In this document: positions 52,872 through 64,000 of the stretch, piece after piece
Layout of the letters: each line of letters starts with the position of its first letter
How positions within the stretch are numbered: the stretch's first letter is position 1
The notes under the pieces: model-generated
The model's database searches: none
What the model saw: the letters and a program-made list of their open reading frames with translations, nothing else
Told to the model about the DNA's origin: nothing
Program-made: the position numbers and the translations under genes
Source: Raffaelea ambrosiae
Lineage: Eukaryota; Ascomycota; Sordariomycetes; Ophiostomatales; Ophiostomataceae
DNA length: 64,000 nt
NCBI GenBank assembly: GCA_002778195.1
Contig: PCDI01000001.1
Location: 1,500,939 to 1,564,938, forward strand
Reading direction: 5' to 3'

Positions 52872-55800
52872 GTGTCGTGTTTGTCGAAGGGTCGTAGAAG
52901 CCGTGGAAGGAAGTGGTGGAACCGGTCGAAGACTTGAAAGAGCAAGAAGACGGTGGTGTTTGTGGGGATTTTAAGATTCTCCTCGTCAGGCAGGAACGGC
53001 TCTGGTTCTTTCCAGGGTCAGTCCTAGTTCTGGCGTGGCCTTTTCCTTGTTCTCTCCTGGTCCTCGTAGCCGAAGTCGAGATGTGCGTCGTACTGGATAT
53101 TGTGCCGTGGTGTGTGCGTCACTGTGTCTTCTGGGGATGTGTACGGGGGGAGTCAGGGAGACAGAATGGCCCTGTGGGTTGGCAGGGAGAAACGGGAGGT
53201 GTTCTGCCAACAGCAACGGTTTGCAACAACAAGGGGGGGGCCTATAAGGGCGTGGTTTTCGGGTTGTTGCTGCCTCTGATGTTGCTTCTAACGTTGTTTC
53301 TGTTCTGTTGTTGCCCTGTTGCTCCTGTGGTTGTTTTGCAGCCACCGCAGTTCAGTCAAAAAAGAACTCGAAGTTGACAGGTCGTCGTCCACAAATGTGC
53401 TCCAAACGTGGCTGTTGTGGTCGAAGGATGAAACAAAGCTTGGGGGGTCAGAGAAGGAGGAGAGGAAAATAAATACCCTGCTATAAATGAAGAGGCGAGA
53501 AGCAAGGGGGGAAAGCTCGTAGCAGAGAACAAAGCAGGCCGACTGCACGAGGTGGGAGAAAAAAAAATGCAGGGCTGTGAAATGCCAGGAGCAGGAAGGC
53601 TGTGTCTCCTCGGTCGTGGCAAGCCAATGGCGGATGGACAGCAGCCAGAAGATACAGTCGAGGGAGGGCGGCAGTGATTGCTCCTTTCCGACTGACGTTT
53701 TGAGGACGTAAGGCGGCGAGGGAAGAGAAAGGAGGAAGCACCGGCCAGGGGAGGGGGGGGGAGAGGAAGAGAAGAAGAGAAGTAGAAGCAGAAACGAGAG
53801 GAAGAACGGAAATAAATAAAAATACAAAAAAAATCGAGGTAGTCCAAGTCAGATGGGCCGATATGGGCGGGCAGTTATGTCATCAGTCATCTGGTTGAGG
53901 AAGGCACGATCGACAAGACGAATTGAAAGGCGAGGAAGGAGCAATATATATGAAAACAAGGAAGGCACGAAGCAGAAGTGTGGACTCGAGCCCGGAGGAT
54001 GAGGCGAGAGAAATGATAGAGGGACACCAGAGGGAAAGAAGAGAAGACGAAGCGAGGAAGAGGAAGAAATGATAAAGAGAGGAGAAGAAGGAAGGAGAGA
54101 GCAGAGTGTGAGCAGGAAGGTGGGGATGTGGGCATGTAAGTAGTCGGGTGTCCAGTCTGGGTGTGAAGGGTGTGGAGGAGAGAGCAAGGAGGGTTTCTCT
54201 GGAATTGGGACCCTTCTTGATCAAACGGTTTTCTGGGATCTGGGCTGCCGGTTGTTGACTTCTTGCCGGTGTCTTTGAGAGCGAGGAGCAAAAGCCTTAT
54301 ACCACCAGGACGGGCAGCGCGTGGAGAGCGTGGTATCTTATGTATCTAGGGCATGGCATGTGTGGCAGTTATTATGCAGGAAGAGGAGACGCAGCGGCGC
54401 CGGCAGCTCAATCGATATCCCATGTGGATTGGCCTGGTGCAATTCGAAAACTGCATAGTCTGGCTGGAGAAGGAGGGTACGAGGGTACCTGGGGCGCACG
54501 ATACCATGCGAGGAGGCTAGCCATAGAGGAACGCCATGTATGTACTATGTAGCCTCCGTGGCCGCCAAGTATGATACATAGCGGGTCACCTGGGCTACAT
54601 GGCGGGCTACATGGGCGGGATACCTGCTGCCCTCCCTGCTGCTTTGGTGTGCATGCTGATCGACATCGACAGCCCAGAGCTGCCAGGGTGGACCGAGTCG
54701 CAAGAGGAGCATGGGTCTCTGGTTCGCCCGATTTTCTCTTTGGGCTCGACTTGGTTTGCCAGGTCCTGCCTGGACAAGCCGGCCCCTGGTACGACGGCTC
54801 TGCCCAAGCCTACAAACTAGTTGTGTATTATCCCTCCACTCGCTTTGCACCCCCCCCCCCCTTTCAGCAGTCTACGAGCTCCTACTTACTAATTCCATGT
54901 CTTCTCCACAAGGGAGCATGCTCCAAAGTTGCACCCCCCTCCACACACCCTGGATGTTGCTCTCGCTATTCTTTTTGGCGATCATCAGAATGCTCAACGA
55001 CAAGGGTGGTGTGCTTCGAAGGGGGTGGTGGGTGTGTGTGAAGCAGAACGAGCGAGCTAGGATGAGGACGCAGAGAAGGGGAGGGAGGAGGGGAGGGCAG
55101 AAAGACGAGAAGACAGCAGAGCGTGGGTGAGAGAGAGAGCGGTACTCCTGGCCACTGTGCAGAGGTGGAGTGGGCGGTGGGAAAGGGAACTGCTCAAAGA
55201 GGCAGACCTGCATGGGGCCAGCAGAGGCGCAGACAGGCAGGGCGCGCTCGCAGAGGGCGCGGCCAGGCAAGGTCGGCCAGTCGGCCAGGCTCCCCTCGCG
55301 GTTTGCAAGCGCTAAAGGGAAACAGCGCGCTCAGGCCCATGCCAAACCCATGCGCTGTAAAATGCTTCGCAAACGGTAGAGCAAAGCAGCCTGGGGAGTG
55401 CGACAAGAGGCAGCAGAGACAGAAGAAGGTGGGGGGGGGGGGGGGGGGGGGTGCAGGAAAAAAGGCAAAGCAAAGCAGAAAAAAAAGTGGGATGGGACGA
55501 TAGTGAGGAGGTTGTGCGGCTGTTGCTATAGGGGGGGGGGGTGAGAAGAGCGAGGAGACAAGAGAGACGGAGAGTGTGTACGAGAGGGGGGTGTGGAAAA
55601 GGACGGGTTGAGACGAGATTACAGCGCGAGCGAAAAAAATAGTAATAGTAAGAGCACACAGCAGGAGCAGACACAGCAGACACAGGCAGTTAGCACCGTG
55701 GGCAAAAAGAAAGCCGGCTCGCGCACACACACGGCCAAGTACCGTTGACATCGCTTGCTCGGCAGCGCGCGCGCGCAGTGCATACACACCACTCCAGCCA

Positions 55801-56630
55801 CGGGGGCGCCTAAAGTCGCTTCGCTCAGCGCGTGCGGTTCGAGTCGAGAGGGAAAGAGCGACTGGGGAGTGGAGACGACAGGCGACACCACACATTACAC
55901 ACGCACGCATACACGGTACACTCGCATACACACACATCTGACGACACTGTCGTCAGTCAAAGAGGAGCACAGGAACGCAGTCAGAATCTTATTGACGCTG
56001 GAAACGCGCGGATAGAGCCATTTTCGTCGTGCAAGCGACTACACACCCATGGTGTCCACGGGCGTCGGGTCTTGTGTGTCGGCTGCGGCGGGGAAACATG
56101 GGCGCTCTTTGATAATTCCTCCTGCTTTTCTTGACCTTTTTCTGGCCTGGCAGGGATTTTCGCTCTTTTCTTGGATACTTTTTTTTTGGCTTGTCTTGGA
56201 CCTCTGGCCTCTGCCCGGCGTCTATTCTTCTGGTCTGCGGCTCTGTGTGGCTGTTTCCGTCTAGCCATGCGCCCACCGGATGGATGTATCGTGTGAGGTA
56301 TCTTTCTGCGTGTCCCTGAATGACTTGGATGTATCGTGCTAAGCACATGGTAGATCTCTTTCCAAGTATTCTTGGCTTGTCGATATGTCCGTCCCTGATC
56401 TTACGATACAGTAAGCCACGAAAATGGAACGAGGTGGAACAGCCGAGCTAGGGGGGCCCCCGACTATGGGGGATCTGCCAATGCAACTATTGGATCTTGC
56501 AGTGTTGGGCGAGATGGCCAGGCAAGCCCGAGTCGCCAAACACGAACTCAAAAGGGGCAAGACAATACGGACGTGGAATGAATGAAGGCAATGGATCAAA
56601 GGAACTAGATGAACCAGAAACTGCAAGCAA

Positions 56631-56749
56631 ACGGCAGCTCGGGACCCAGAGCACAGATACTAGAACATGACAGTTTCTGGCACAAGAAAACGGCTGCTTG
56701 GGACCCAGAGCACGGGATACTAATAGAACATGACAGTTTCTGGTACAGA
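56631..56749. repeat. About 59-bp imperfect tandem duplication
   Basis: Copies at 56631-56689 and 56690-56749 share acggc, gggacccagagcac, gatacta and agaacatgacagtttctgg. They differ by a few substitutions and a small indel. Two copies only. Confidence 0.9.
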
Positions 56750-59618
56750 GGACTTGCATAATCGACCGGTTTCTACAACGGGCGTCTTTTCGTTCACACA
56801 AACAGGGGTGGCTGCCGTGGTGCCGTGCTGGGTATGGCTCTTCACCGCGGCACCACAAATAAAATAGCCAAAAAAAATAAAAACCACAAAACCGCAAATC
56901 CCTAAGGTAAATCGTTGACGGGGGCTTGTTGCAGATCGCCCATCTTGGCCAGCCCACCAGCCCAGCCAGAAACCCGCGCCCGAGCCAGGGCCAGAGCCAG
57001 AGCCAGAGAAAGTTGGTGGGGGGTGCAGCGGCTGGAGAATCTGGCAGGCTCTGAGAAACAGGGTCTGAGACTGAGACAACGGAAACGCAGCCGCCTGGGA
57101 AGACAGCCCAAATTTTGGACGTTTCCGTCAACAGGCCTCTTCTTGCGGCCTGTGTCCCCCACGAGTCTCTCTCCCTGTAGTGCTCTCTCGCGCGCGTGTG
57201 TGTAGTGGATTTCCCCAACTAAACGCAGCCAGCGGCGAATCAGAGCACTCGGAGCTCACGTTCCTCCCTTGGCGCATCTTGGAACAGGGTCGCTGTACCT
57301 GATAACTAGCCTGCAGATTGCATGGACACACCACGAGTATTTTCCTGTAATGGGAGCATTTGACTCTATCTTGCGAAGACGAGCCAGAACAGAAGCGGGC
57401 GAGCCAGCAGAGCCAAACAGAAGCGATCCAAGGAGACTATGCAGACACTGTAAAGACAAAAGAAGCATTAGCACCTGCTGTAGCGCCTGCAGCCTAACGT
57501 GTTTCGCTCCTTCCTCAGCGATTCGACGGCATGGCTCAATACCGTTTAGCGCTTGCCTTAGTGAGCCCAATCGCCTTGTATTTTCTTTATGTTTTTCTTC
57601 TAGCCAATATTGGTATGTACGAGTGTTATTTGCCTCCAAGCACGGACGGGCCTAAAAAAAACCCTGTAAGACACACTGTAGCGTGTGTGTACATAGTAAG
57701 AGACCGTGTAAGAGAACACAAGCTAACAGACACACAGACAACATGTGTCCACCACCACGCTCGGATGCTAATCCGCCAGTCGGCCCCGAAGCCAGGATTG
57801 GCACCAGTAGTAGTGGCATAGTAGTAGTGGGCTGCAACGCTAAGCTTTGCCTTTGCTCGAGAGATCCAGCCGGACGCAATCAACGGGGCACGGCGTATAA
57901 GTGGCAAATGAAAAAAAAAAGAGAGAGAATCAAATAACGACCTTTTATACAAGATGAGTCGCTTTCGATATTGCACAAATATATTGGCTTCTAGTAACGA
58001 TCGTACATGCGGGATGTGCGGGAGGAGAATATGGGGAAGGGGGGAAGGCACATTTCCAGGCAGAAGTCGGAAGGGAAGGGGAGACAAGGAAAAGAGACGA
58101 ACCAGTATGTGTGTGTGTCCATCGGTTGCCGGAAAGCGAGCGTGCCGCTGGAGTCGATATTAACCCGACCAGAAACGATGAGAGGGCAGGCACGGAGGAG
58201 AGAAGAAGGATGAACCAGGCATGTCGGATACGGCAGAAGAGAGAGACAGAGACCGAGGCAGAGACTCAATGACAGGGCGAGGGGTAGACTCGGGCAAGAA
58301 GATCGTCACTGTCTTGCAGAACACCTCTCATGTTTTCCCTTCCACATTTGTTCCTTGTGCACTGGGTACTTTGGTCAGATCCCCGAAGCATATGTAGGCC
58401 AAAACAAGTTTACAGAAAAGAGCATCTCCAGCTACGGTCGACGCTTGTTTTTGCTCTTTCCGGGACCATGAAGGGTGGATCCTCGCGGGAAACATGACCA
58501 CGCCATGCAATAGGTCTACAGTGCTATCTTCCTGCGGCCGCTTTGGAGACCAGCCAGGTGGTTGAGAAGGGGAGGAAGAAAAGGCCGGCTTTTAGATGGG
58601 CAAAAAACATGGCAGGACAACATACACACACACGCACACACTTTGTACACAGGACAACGAAGGTGTACACCACCATGTACACCGAGGCGCCGATGGGATA
58701 GACCGAATCCGAGAAAGGGCCCCCGTGAAAAGAGACCAAACAGGCGAACAAGACGAAACACGGTACTAGAGCAGAAAGGGACAGATAAAACACGAGCACG
58801 TGTTGGTGGAAAGAGGAAAAAGAGAAAAAAAAAGAAAAGAAAAGGGGAAAACGAGAGGTAGATGTAATGAGGCAGGCGCGAAACGAAACGTCCCTACTGG
58901 CCGTGGGCCCTCTAGAGGGGGGGGGATCCCGGAGAGCATGGACCCAAGAGCGGATCGAGGCTAGAGATGTGTGTAAAGAGACTTTTTTTTACCTTACGGG
59001 GACGGCGGCGGAGACGGAGACGAATTTGTGGCCGCAGAGGACATGACAAAAGAGCAAGAAGAGCAAGAAGTAAAACTCTCCAAGCATGGCCGCACGGCAA
59101 AGCAAGACAAGAACTACCACCACATGGTTCTTGGAGGGGAAGTTCCATCTACCGTGATTTGTGACGATCAGCACGTTCATATGAAAAGATTAACCGCTGG
59201 AGAGACCGAGTGATGGGATCCAGATTCAACCTTGAGTAACAGAATACAAGAGGTAGAAGAGGAAAAAAAAACAGAGAATCAAAGAGAGCCAGGGGAGACA
59301 AGAACAGTTCCAAGAGGGGGGAAATAAAACAGTCTGGTTCCGGTCATGACAAAAAAAAAAAGACGAGCCGTCCATCGTCGGCAGGTTTGTTTATTTCTCT
59401 TCTGTAACTGATGTTTTTTGTCATGGGCATTCATAGCATCTTTGCCTAGGTCATATGAGCAGGCCATGCTGCGGCCGAGTATGTTGCATAGCTGAGCTAC
59501 GAGTACCCACCCCCTGCCAGAGTGGATCCAGCCCAGTACGGTGAGCAAAAATAAAATCAGCCAGACCCAAAAAGGAGCTCCCTGGCTACGACACGGCGTA
59601 TCATCGTTCTACGGTGTG

Positions 59619-59638
59619 TGTGTGTGTGTGTGTGTGTA
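59619..59638. repeat. GT-dinucleotide microsatellite
   Basis: About ten perfect GT units in the gene-free right part of the window. Confidence 0.85.
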
Positions 59639-61996
59639 GGCGCAGCAAAACGAACTCGGGAGAGATGGGGGTACACACGTCTTCATGTTTTCTTTGAGTC
59701 GTCTCCAGATGCATCGATCATACTCTGTACAAAGTAGTTCGCTCGTAGCAAAGAAAGATTCGCAAAACGAAACTCGGAGAATCCGTGTATGCCATGTTTT
59801 CTTGTCCATCAGTCAGTCGGAGTTTTTTTTTTTTTTTTTCTTGTTTTGGTTGTCTCTCTGGTCGTCCCTTTAGTTCGTCAGTTTGGTTCTCGCATCGGTT
59901 CCTGTCATTTTTCTGTTAGGCTCTCTCTGTTAAGCTCTGTTTTTTTTTTAATGATTCCCTTCCGGTTCGCTGCTTTTCTTCCGGATCGACCATTATTTCC
60001 TTTTTGTCAGCTCCCGACATGGGGGTGGTCCCCTGCCTATTTCAACATTTGTCACTTACCGTGTGCATGTTAACGGAAACCAGCGAGCAATAATGTGGCA
60101 TGTCCCTCCCGTCTTCAAAAAGAACGGAAAACACGAAAAGGACACGCACAGACCAGACCACGCGCGCAGAGCAGGAAACAACCCCCGGTGCGTGCGCTAG
60201 CTACTATTATCTGGCCGTTTATTACTGTGTCAGGGCGATCAGAAAAAGAAATCAAATCAATGCCGGAAACAAAAAAAAATCGGCCGAGTCTTCCAAACCC
60301 CCCCCCCCCTCCCCTCCCCGGCTACACACCCTCTTTGCCTCATAATTTTTGGAATTGTCGCGTTTCAATTCTCTAAACGCAACAACTAAAGGGAACAAAA
60401 CCAGAGCGTAGTTCCATTCTTCAGACACGTTCAGACGTTGTGGCCGGGAACAGCTTTGTAGTCGAACGATATGCATCAAGTAGTTAGTTAGCTAGTGCAC
60501 GATACGAGTGAGGTAGCGCCTCCTTCCACCTCTTGCCGTCCCCCCCCTGGATGGGGAGCAATTGCGACATCAAGCAGGGATGGCACGAGAAGGGGAAAAG
60601 GAAAGGGGAAAAAAAAGACCCGCTAGAGTTCGGCATGCCCCATCTTCGTGTTATGTTTCCAGGGAAGCAGAAGAGAAGAGACGGGTAAATCTAACGAGCT
60701 TTGCAACCAAAACTGACAGGACAGCCAAAAAGGAGGCACAGCAAGGTCAGGCTAGGCTCGTGTGGCGGCGGCGCAACGCTGCTGCAGAAATGGCTGGCGG
60801 CCCTGCAAGTACTTTTCCCTCCTGGCGAGGAAATAAAATAAAATATAAAACGACCAGGGGGGTGCAATCCTTCCCTGTCCAATCTTCAGCCGACACTGGA
60901 CCAGGGTGGCCCCACCCGTTCCGGTCTGTCGGGTCCTGGTCATCCACCGATCCCACGCTGGCTCAGCAGGCGCACGCACGCACGCACACACACTCTCTCT
61001 CTGTCTTCTCACACACGCTCACAAGCTGGCAGACACGTACCACACCATCAGCCAAAAAAGCCAGAAAAACCACTGGCGAGAAGGAACAGTGAGGGGGCGA
61101 GGAGAGGGACACACACAGAAAAAAGACAGCCGCCAACACGAGCCGCAACAACCAGGAAAACGCTGTTTTGCCGCTCTACAAGAGGCTCTTGTCTTTTTTT
61201 GTCATTCTTTCGCAGGCTTCTTATTATGGGCAAGCACGGCGAATGCGACAGCGTATGCGTGCTGAAGAAAAGTTGTCCTCCGAGGTGTGTGGCTTGTCCG
61301 GATCGGTCAACCTTGTTTTTCATTTACGTTCATTTGCTGCGACCGACCGCCCAGGTGAGACCAGGTCCTCTCTCTATACGCGTATGGCTCTGTGTCTCTC
61401 CCTCTTTCGTATCAGAGCACGGTACCGCGTTGCATTGCAAATAAAAGTTCGCCGTTTGCATCGTGCTGCATGCACAGCCTGTAGCCTGTCCACTTCGTCG
61501 CAGACTGCAAATGGTGTCCTAATCAAGACGGTCGGTTATGCGTTCCGGATACCACTGGACCCAGTACATAGTAGAGGGAGACACAAACTTGTGCGGGAAA
61601 ATAGAGAGAGACAGGGGCGGGCGCAGCGAAAGGCACACTTGAGAGAGCGCTCCCCGAGAGAGAGAGAGACAGAACAGACCTGTCGCCCAAATACCCGTCT
61701 CCACTTAATAGTGTGCTCTCATTGGCTGACTGCCCCGCATGCCTTTGCCCAGGATGGAACACACGCACTAAACTAACCCTGCGCCCTGTCGTATTTTGCT
61801 TGTGCGCCCCATACCCGCGCGCTTGCAATATGCACGTCCGGTCGGTGGAAAAGAAGACTTGTGGCCGTTGAGATTCTTGGTGTGGTGTCGGGCGTTCTGG
61901 TCTGCTCTCTCTGTTTGGTTGTCCGACTACATACATAGTAGTACCATAGCAGGTTTGTCGGTCTTGCTTTTTTTTGCTGACTGACTAGGCCTGCCT

Positions 61997-62116
61997 GTTC
62001 TTTCCTTTTTCGCCCTGACAGTGACTGTCTGGCTGGTCTGGTCCGATCTTTCCTTTTTCGCTCTGCCTGTGACTGTCTGGCTAGTCTGATCTGTTCTTTC
62101 CTTTTTGGCTTTGACT
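61997..62116. repeat. 48-bp tandem repeat, about 2.5 copies
   Basis: The anchor tttccttttt occurs at 62001, 62049 and 62097, with tgactgtctggct between anchors. The period is 48 bp, a multiple of 3, and two overlapping minus-strand frames stay open across it with Lys/Arg/Gln/Ser-rich translations. Confidence 0.85.
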
Positions 62117-64000
62117 TTGCTGTGCCTCCTGGCCTTTCCCGCACCTGCCTTGGCCTCGCCACAACTCATATCGCCAGCAGCCCGGGAAAATATGGAGCCA
62201 TGCAAGAGGACAAAGACACCAGACACCAGGCACCAGTCCATACAGACGAAACTCTGGAGACGGGGCAGCTCAGGCAGCATACATAGTAGCCTTTCGCACT
62301 CTTTTTCGGTCGCTTCGTTCGGCTGCGAAAATAAATAAAGTAAAGCCAAAAAAACAAAAAAAAACAAGACCACCCTCACACGCTCCTTCCCACCATCCAA
62401 TCTTTCTGACGCCCGTCCATCTCGGTCCCTCGCCTCTGATCTTTCGTTTCTCCCTCTCTCTCCATCTCTCTCTCTCTCTGTCTGCCACCCCCCCCCCCCA
62501 AACACGGTCGCAACTACGGCCAACAGCCCCGGGAGATTTCCCCAGACACCAACCCTTTCCTAGCTCACCGCAGTAGCAGTCCCCTGGACTTGTGCCTTTT
62601 TTTGGTACCGTTCGCCCTTGCCTTGCAAGATAGCTACTTTGTAAGCAAGCGAACACTACGACACTGAACGCTGAACGCTGAACAATTTGCGTCGAATCCT
62701 TCTCCTTATTTTTGTTTCCGAAACCCCGCCGGAAAGAGACTGCTGGCGGCCTGCTGGGTGGCCACCTGCAGGCAGGGTCATGCAGCCTCTCTCTCTCTTA
62801 CTCTCTTTCTCTCTTTCCCTCTCTCTCTCTCTCACCGTAGGCCCACCGGACAAGGCCAGCCCACACTCCACTTTCCTCCCCTCTCTTTCTTTCTTTGCCC
62901 CCCCTGCCCTTGCCCGGCAGCCCTTTTTCCGAGACCCTCTCACAGCGATAGTCTCTGGTATTAGCGTTAGTCTCGGCGGCTGCGGCAACGGCTCTGCTGT
63001 TCCCTTGCACCTTGCCCCCCCCCCCCCCCCCGTTCCACCCAGCCTATGCAGCCCGTCCAGCCTACCATACTCCATCAAACCACACCATCCCTTCCTGCGT
63101 GTCCTCCCACCCTTACCAATATCAGAGTCCTTGCTCAGGAGAGACGAGAGAGGAACCTGATATGACGGCCACTTTCTTTGTCTCGAGACGGTGAGGAACC
63201 GGGGGCGGAGGAGAGGGATGGAAGGTGAGCGTATGTGGGGGTAGGGAGGTGGAAGGAAAAGGCAAGAGAGATGAAAGGTGAACGGCATGGGACAGATGGC
63301 TGAGATGCTGGGGTCAGAGAAGAGGCAGGCACATAAACGGGGGGGTTGTTTCTGTCCGGAAGGGGTCTAGAGCCTCTCTCTCTCTCTCTGTTTGTGTCAT
63401 GTCTTTGAAAAGAGAACAAGCAAAAGAGACTAGACGGAAAAAAAGAAAAGAAATAAACTGGGCCTCTCGGTTTTTCTTTTTGCTTGTCTGCATACTAACT
63501 AATAGTATGTACACCATATGCTATTATCACCTCTCTCTCTCTTTCTCAGGTCTGCCTGTTTCGTCACCTCTCAAGTTTCCTTTTCCTCCCTTATTACAAG
63601 CAAGATTTTTTTTCCCCAAAAAGAAAAGCACTAATGTGTTATGCTCTCTTTTTTTGCCTCCCTCACGTTCACACAGTACATAGTAGTTATCTATCAGAGA
63701 ACACCGTAATTCAATTCACTTACACGGCCAAGACCCCTTTGATTATAATTTTTTTTTTTTTGCTCGCTGCTTGTTCATGTTCGTGTCCCATACGACGTTG
63801 CGTTTCCTTGTATCGTACAGTCGCACGTAATAACGACTTTGTAGAAACGAAACGATTTGCCCATGGGTATTTACGAGCTAGGTAGCAGTGACGGCCCCCA
63901 AGGGGGGAGGGCCCCGAGTCTGGCCGCCACCAGCAAGAGATCAGCCAGCCTACTAGGGGAAGAAGGAAGAAGGCGCCTACTGCACAGGAAGCTCATACGT

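Larger units (their letters stand above)
52872..64000. other. Long gene-free region (about 11 kb)
   Basis: No open frame here has the codon bias, length or conserved motifs of the window's real genes; the longest are repetitive or low-complexity. From 52.9 to 54.1 kb and again near 55.1-55.6 kb the + strand is purine-rich, as expected for a long pyrimidine-rich leader of the minus-strand Myb-like gene. From 62.3 to 63.1 and at 63.5-63.7 kb the + strand is CT-rich, suggesting the leader of a + strand gene starting beyond the window. Homopolymer G/C tracts (54850, 55431, 55531, 60298, 62488, 63015), tandem repeats (56631, 61997) and four ACATAGTAG copies lie inside it. Confidence 0.55.

Noticed and set aside
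52913..53377. A 154-codon + strand frame upstream of the Myb-like gene with hydrophobic stretches
   Set aside because: It lies in the inferred leader of the minus-strand gene, has unusual Cys/Val-rich composition and no family resemblance.
55840..55862. A GGTTCGAGTCG string suggesting a tRNA T-arm
   Set aside because: The flanks do not form an acceptor stem or anticodon arm, and no A box lies at the right distance.
55194..55937. Minus-strand frames of up to 247 codons in the gene-free region
   Set aside because: The translations are Ser/Leu/Pro/Cys-rich low complexity passing through a 21-G tract, with no motif and atypical codon use.

Overview
This 64-kb window is nuclear DNA of a filamentous ascomycete, most likely a Sordariomycete. 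The coding regions are very GC-rich. Genes are monocistronic and lie on both strands. Introns are mostly short (60-225 nt) with GT-AG ends and a CTAAC/CTGAC-type branch site close to the acceptor. The thioredoxin reductase, Ric8, HYPK, NTF2 and class II DAHP synthase read as filamentous-fungal orthologues. I see no transposon, rRNA, tRNA, CRISPR or virus-like sequence. The assembly has one ambiguous base (10146) and one 15-N gap (24274-24288).

Layout. 1-1.6 kb: intergenic. 1.6-10.1 kb: three + strand genes, namely an MFS transporter, a SET-domain protein and an 863-aa secreted protein of unknown function. 10.4-14.6 kb: a HYPK-like UBA protein (-), a class II DAHP synthase (+) and a glucose-6-phosphate 1-epimerase (-). 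15.9-22.1 kb: a very long Rif1-like protein (-). 24.4-35.7 kb: five + strand genes, namely the G-alpha exchange factor/chaperone Ric8, an AT-hook chromodomain protein, a secreted beta-lactamase-fold serine hydrolase, nuclear transport factor 2 and phosphopantetheine adenylyltransferase. 36.0-40.1 kb: a membrane-anchored ZZ/EF-hand protein (-). 40.9-42.1 kb: thioredoxin reductase (+). 43.2-47.1 kb: an EDEM-type GH47 ER mannosidase-like protein with a PA domain (-). 50.3-52.9 kb: a Myb/SANT-like putative regulator (-). 52.9-64.0 kb: about 11 kb without a recognisable gene.

The genes are mainly housekeeping and cell-biology functions: shikimate entry, CoA synthesis, redox, protein maturation and ER quality control, nuclear import, heterotrimeric G-protein signalling, and chromatin or replication timing. 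They do not form a secondary-metabolite cluster or another obvious co-functional cluster. Splice structures were built by hand from donor, acceptor and branch signals and from reading-frame continuity.

Points most worth checking are: G/C 12-mer tracts one base after two stop codons; widespread trinucleotide-type expansions inside coding regions; the gene-free 11 kb beside a putative transcription factor, with a recurrent ACATAGTAG motif; PP1-docking motifs in the Rif1 N terminus; a GC-AG intron; and NTF2 microexons. I did not find a clearly new multi-gene system, and I say so rather than force one.
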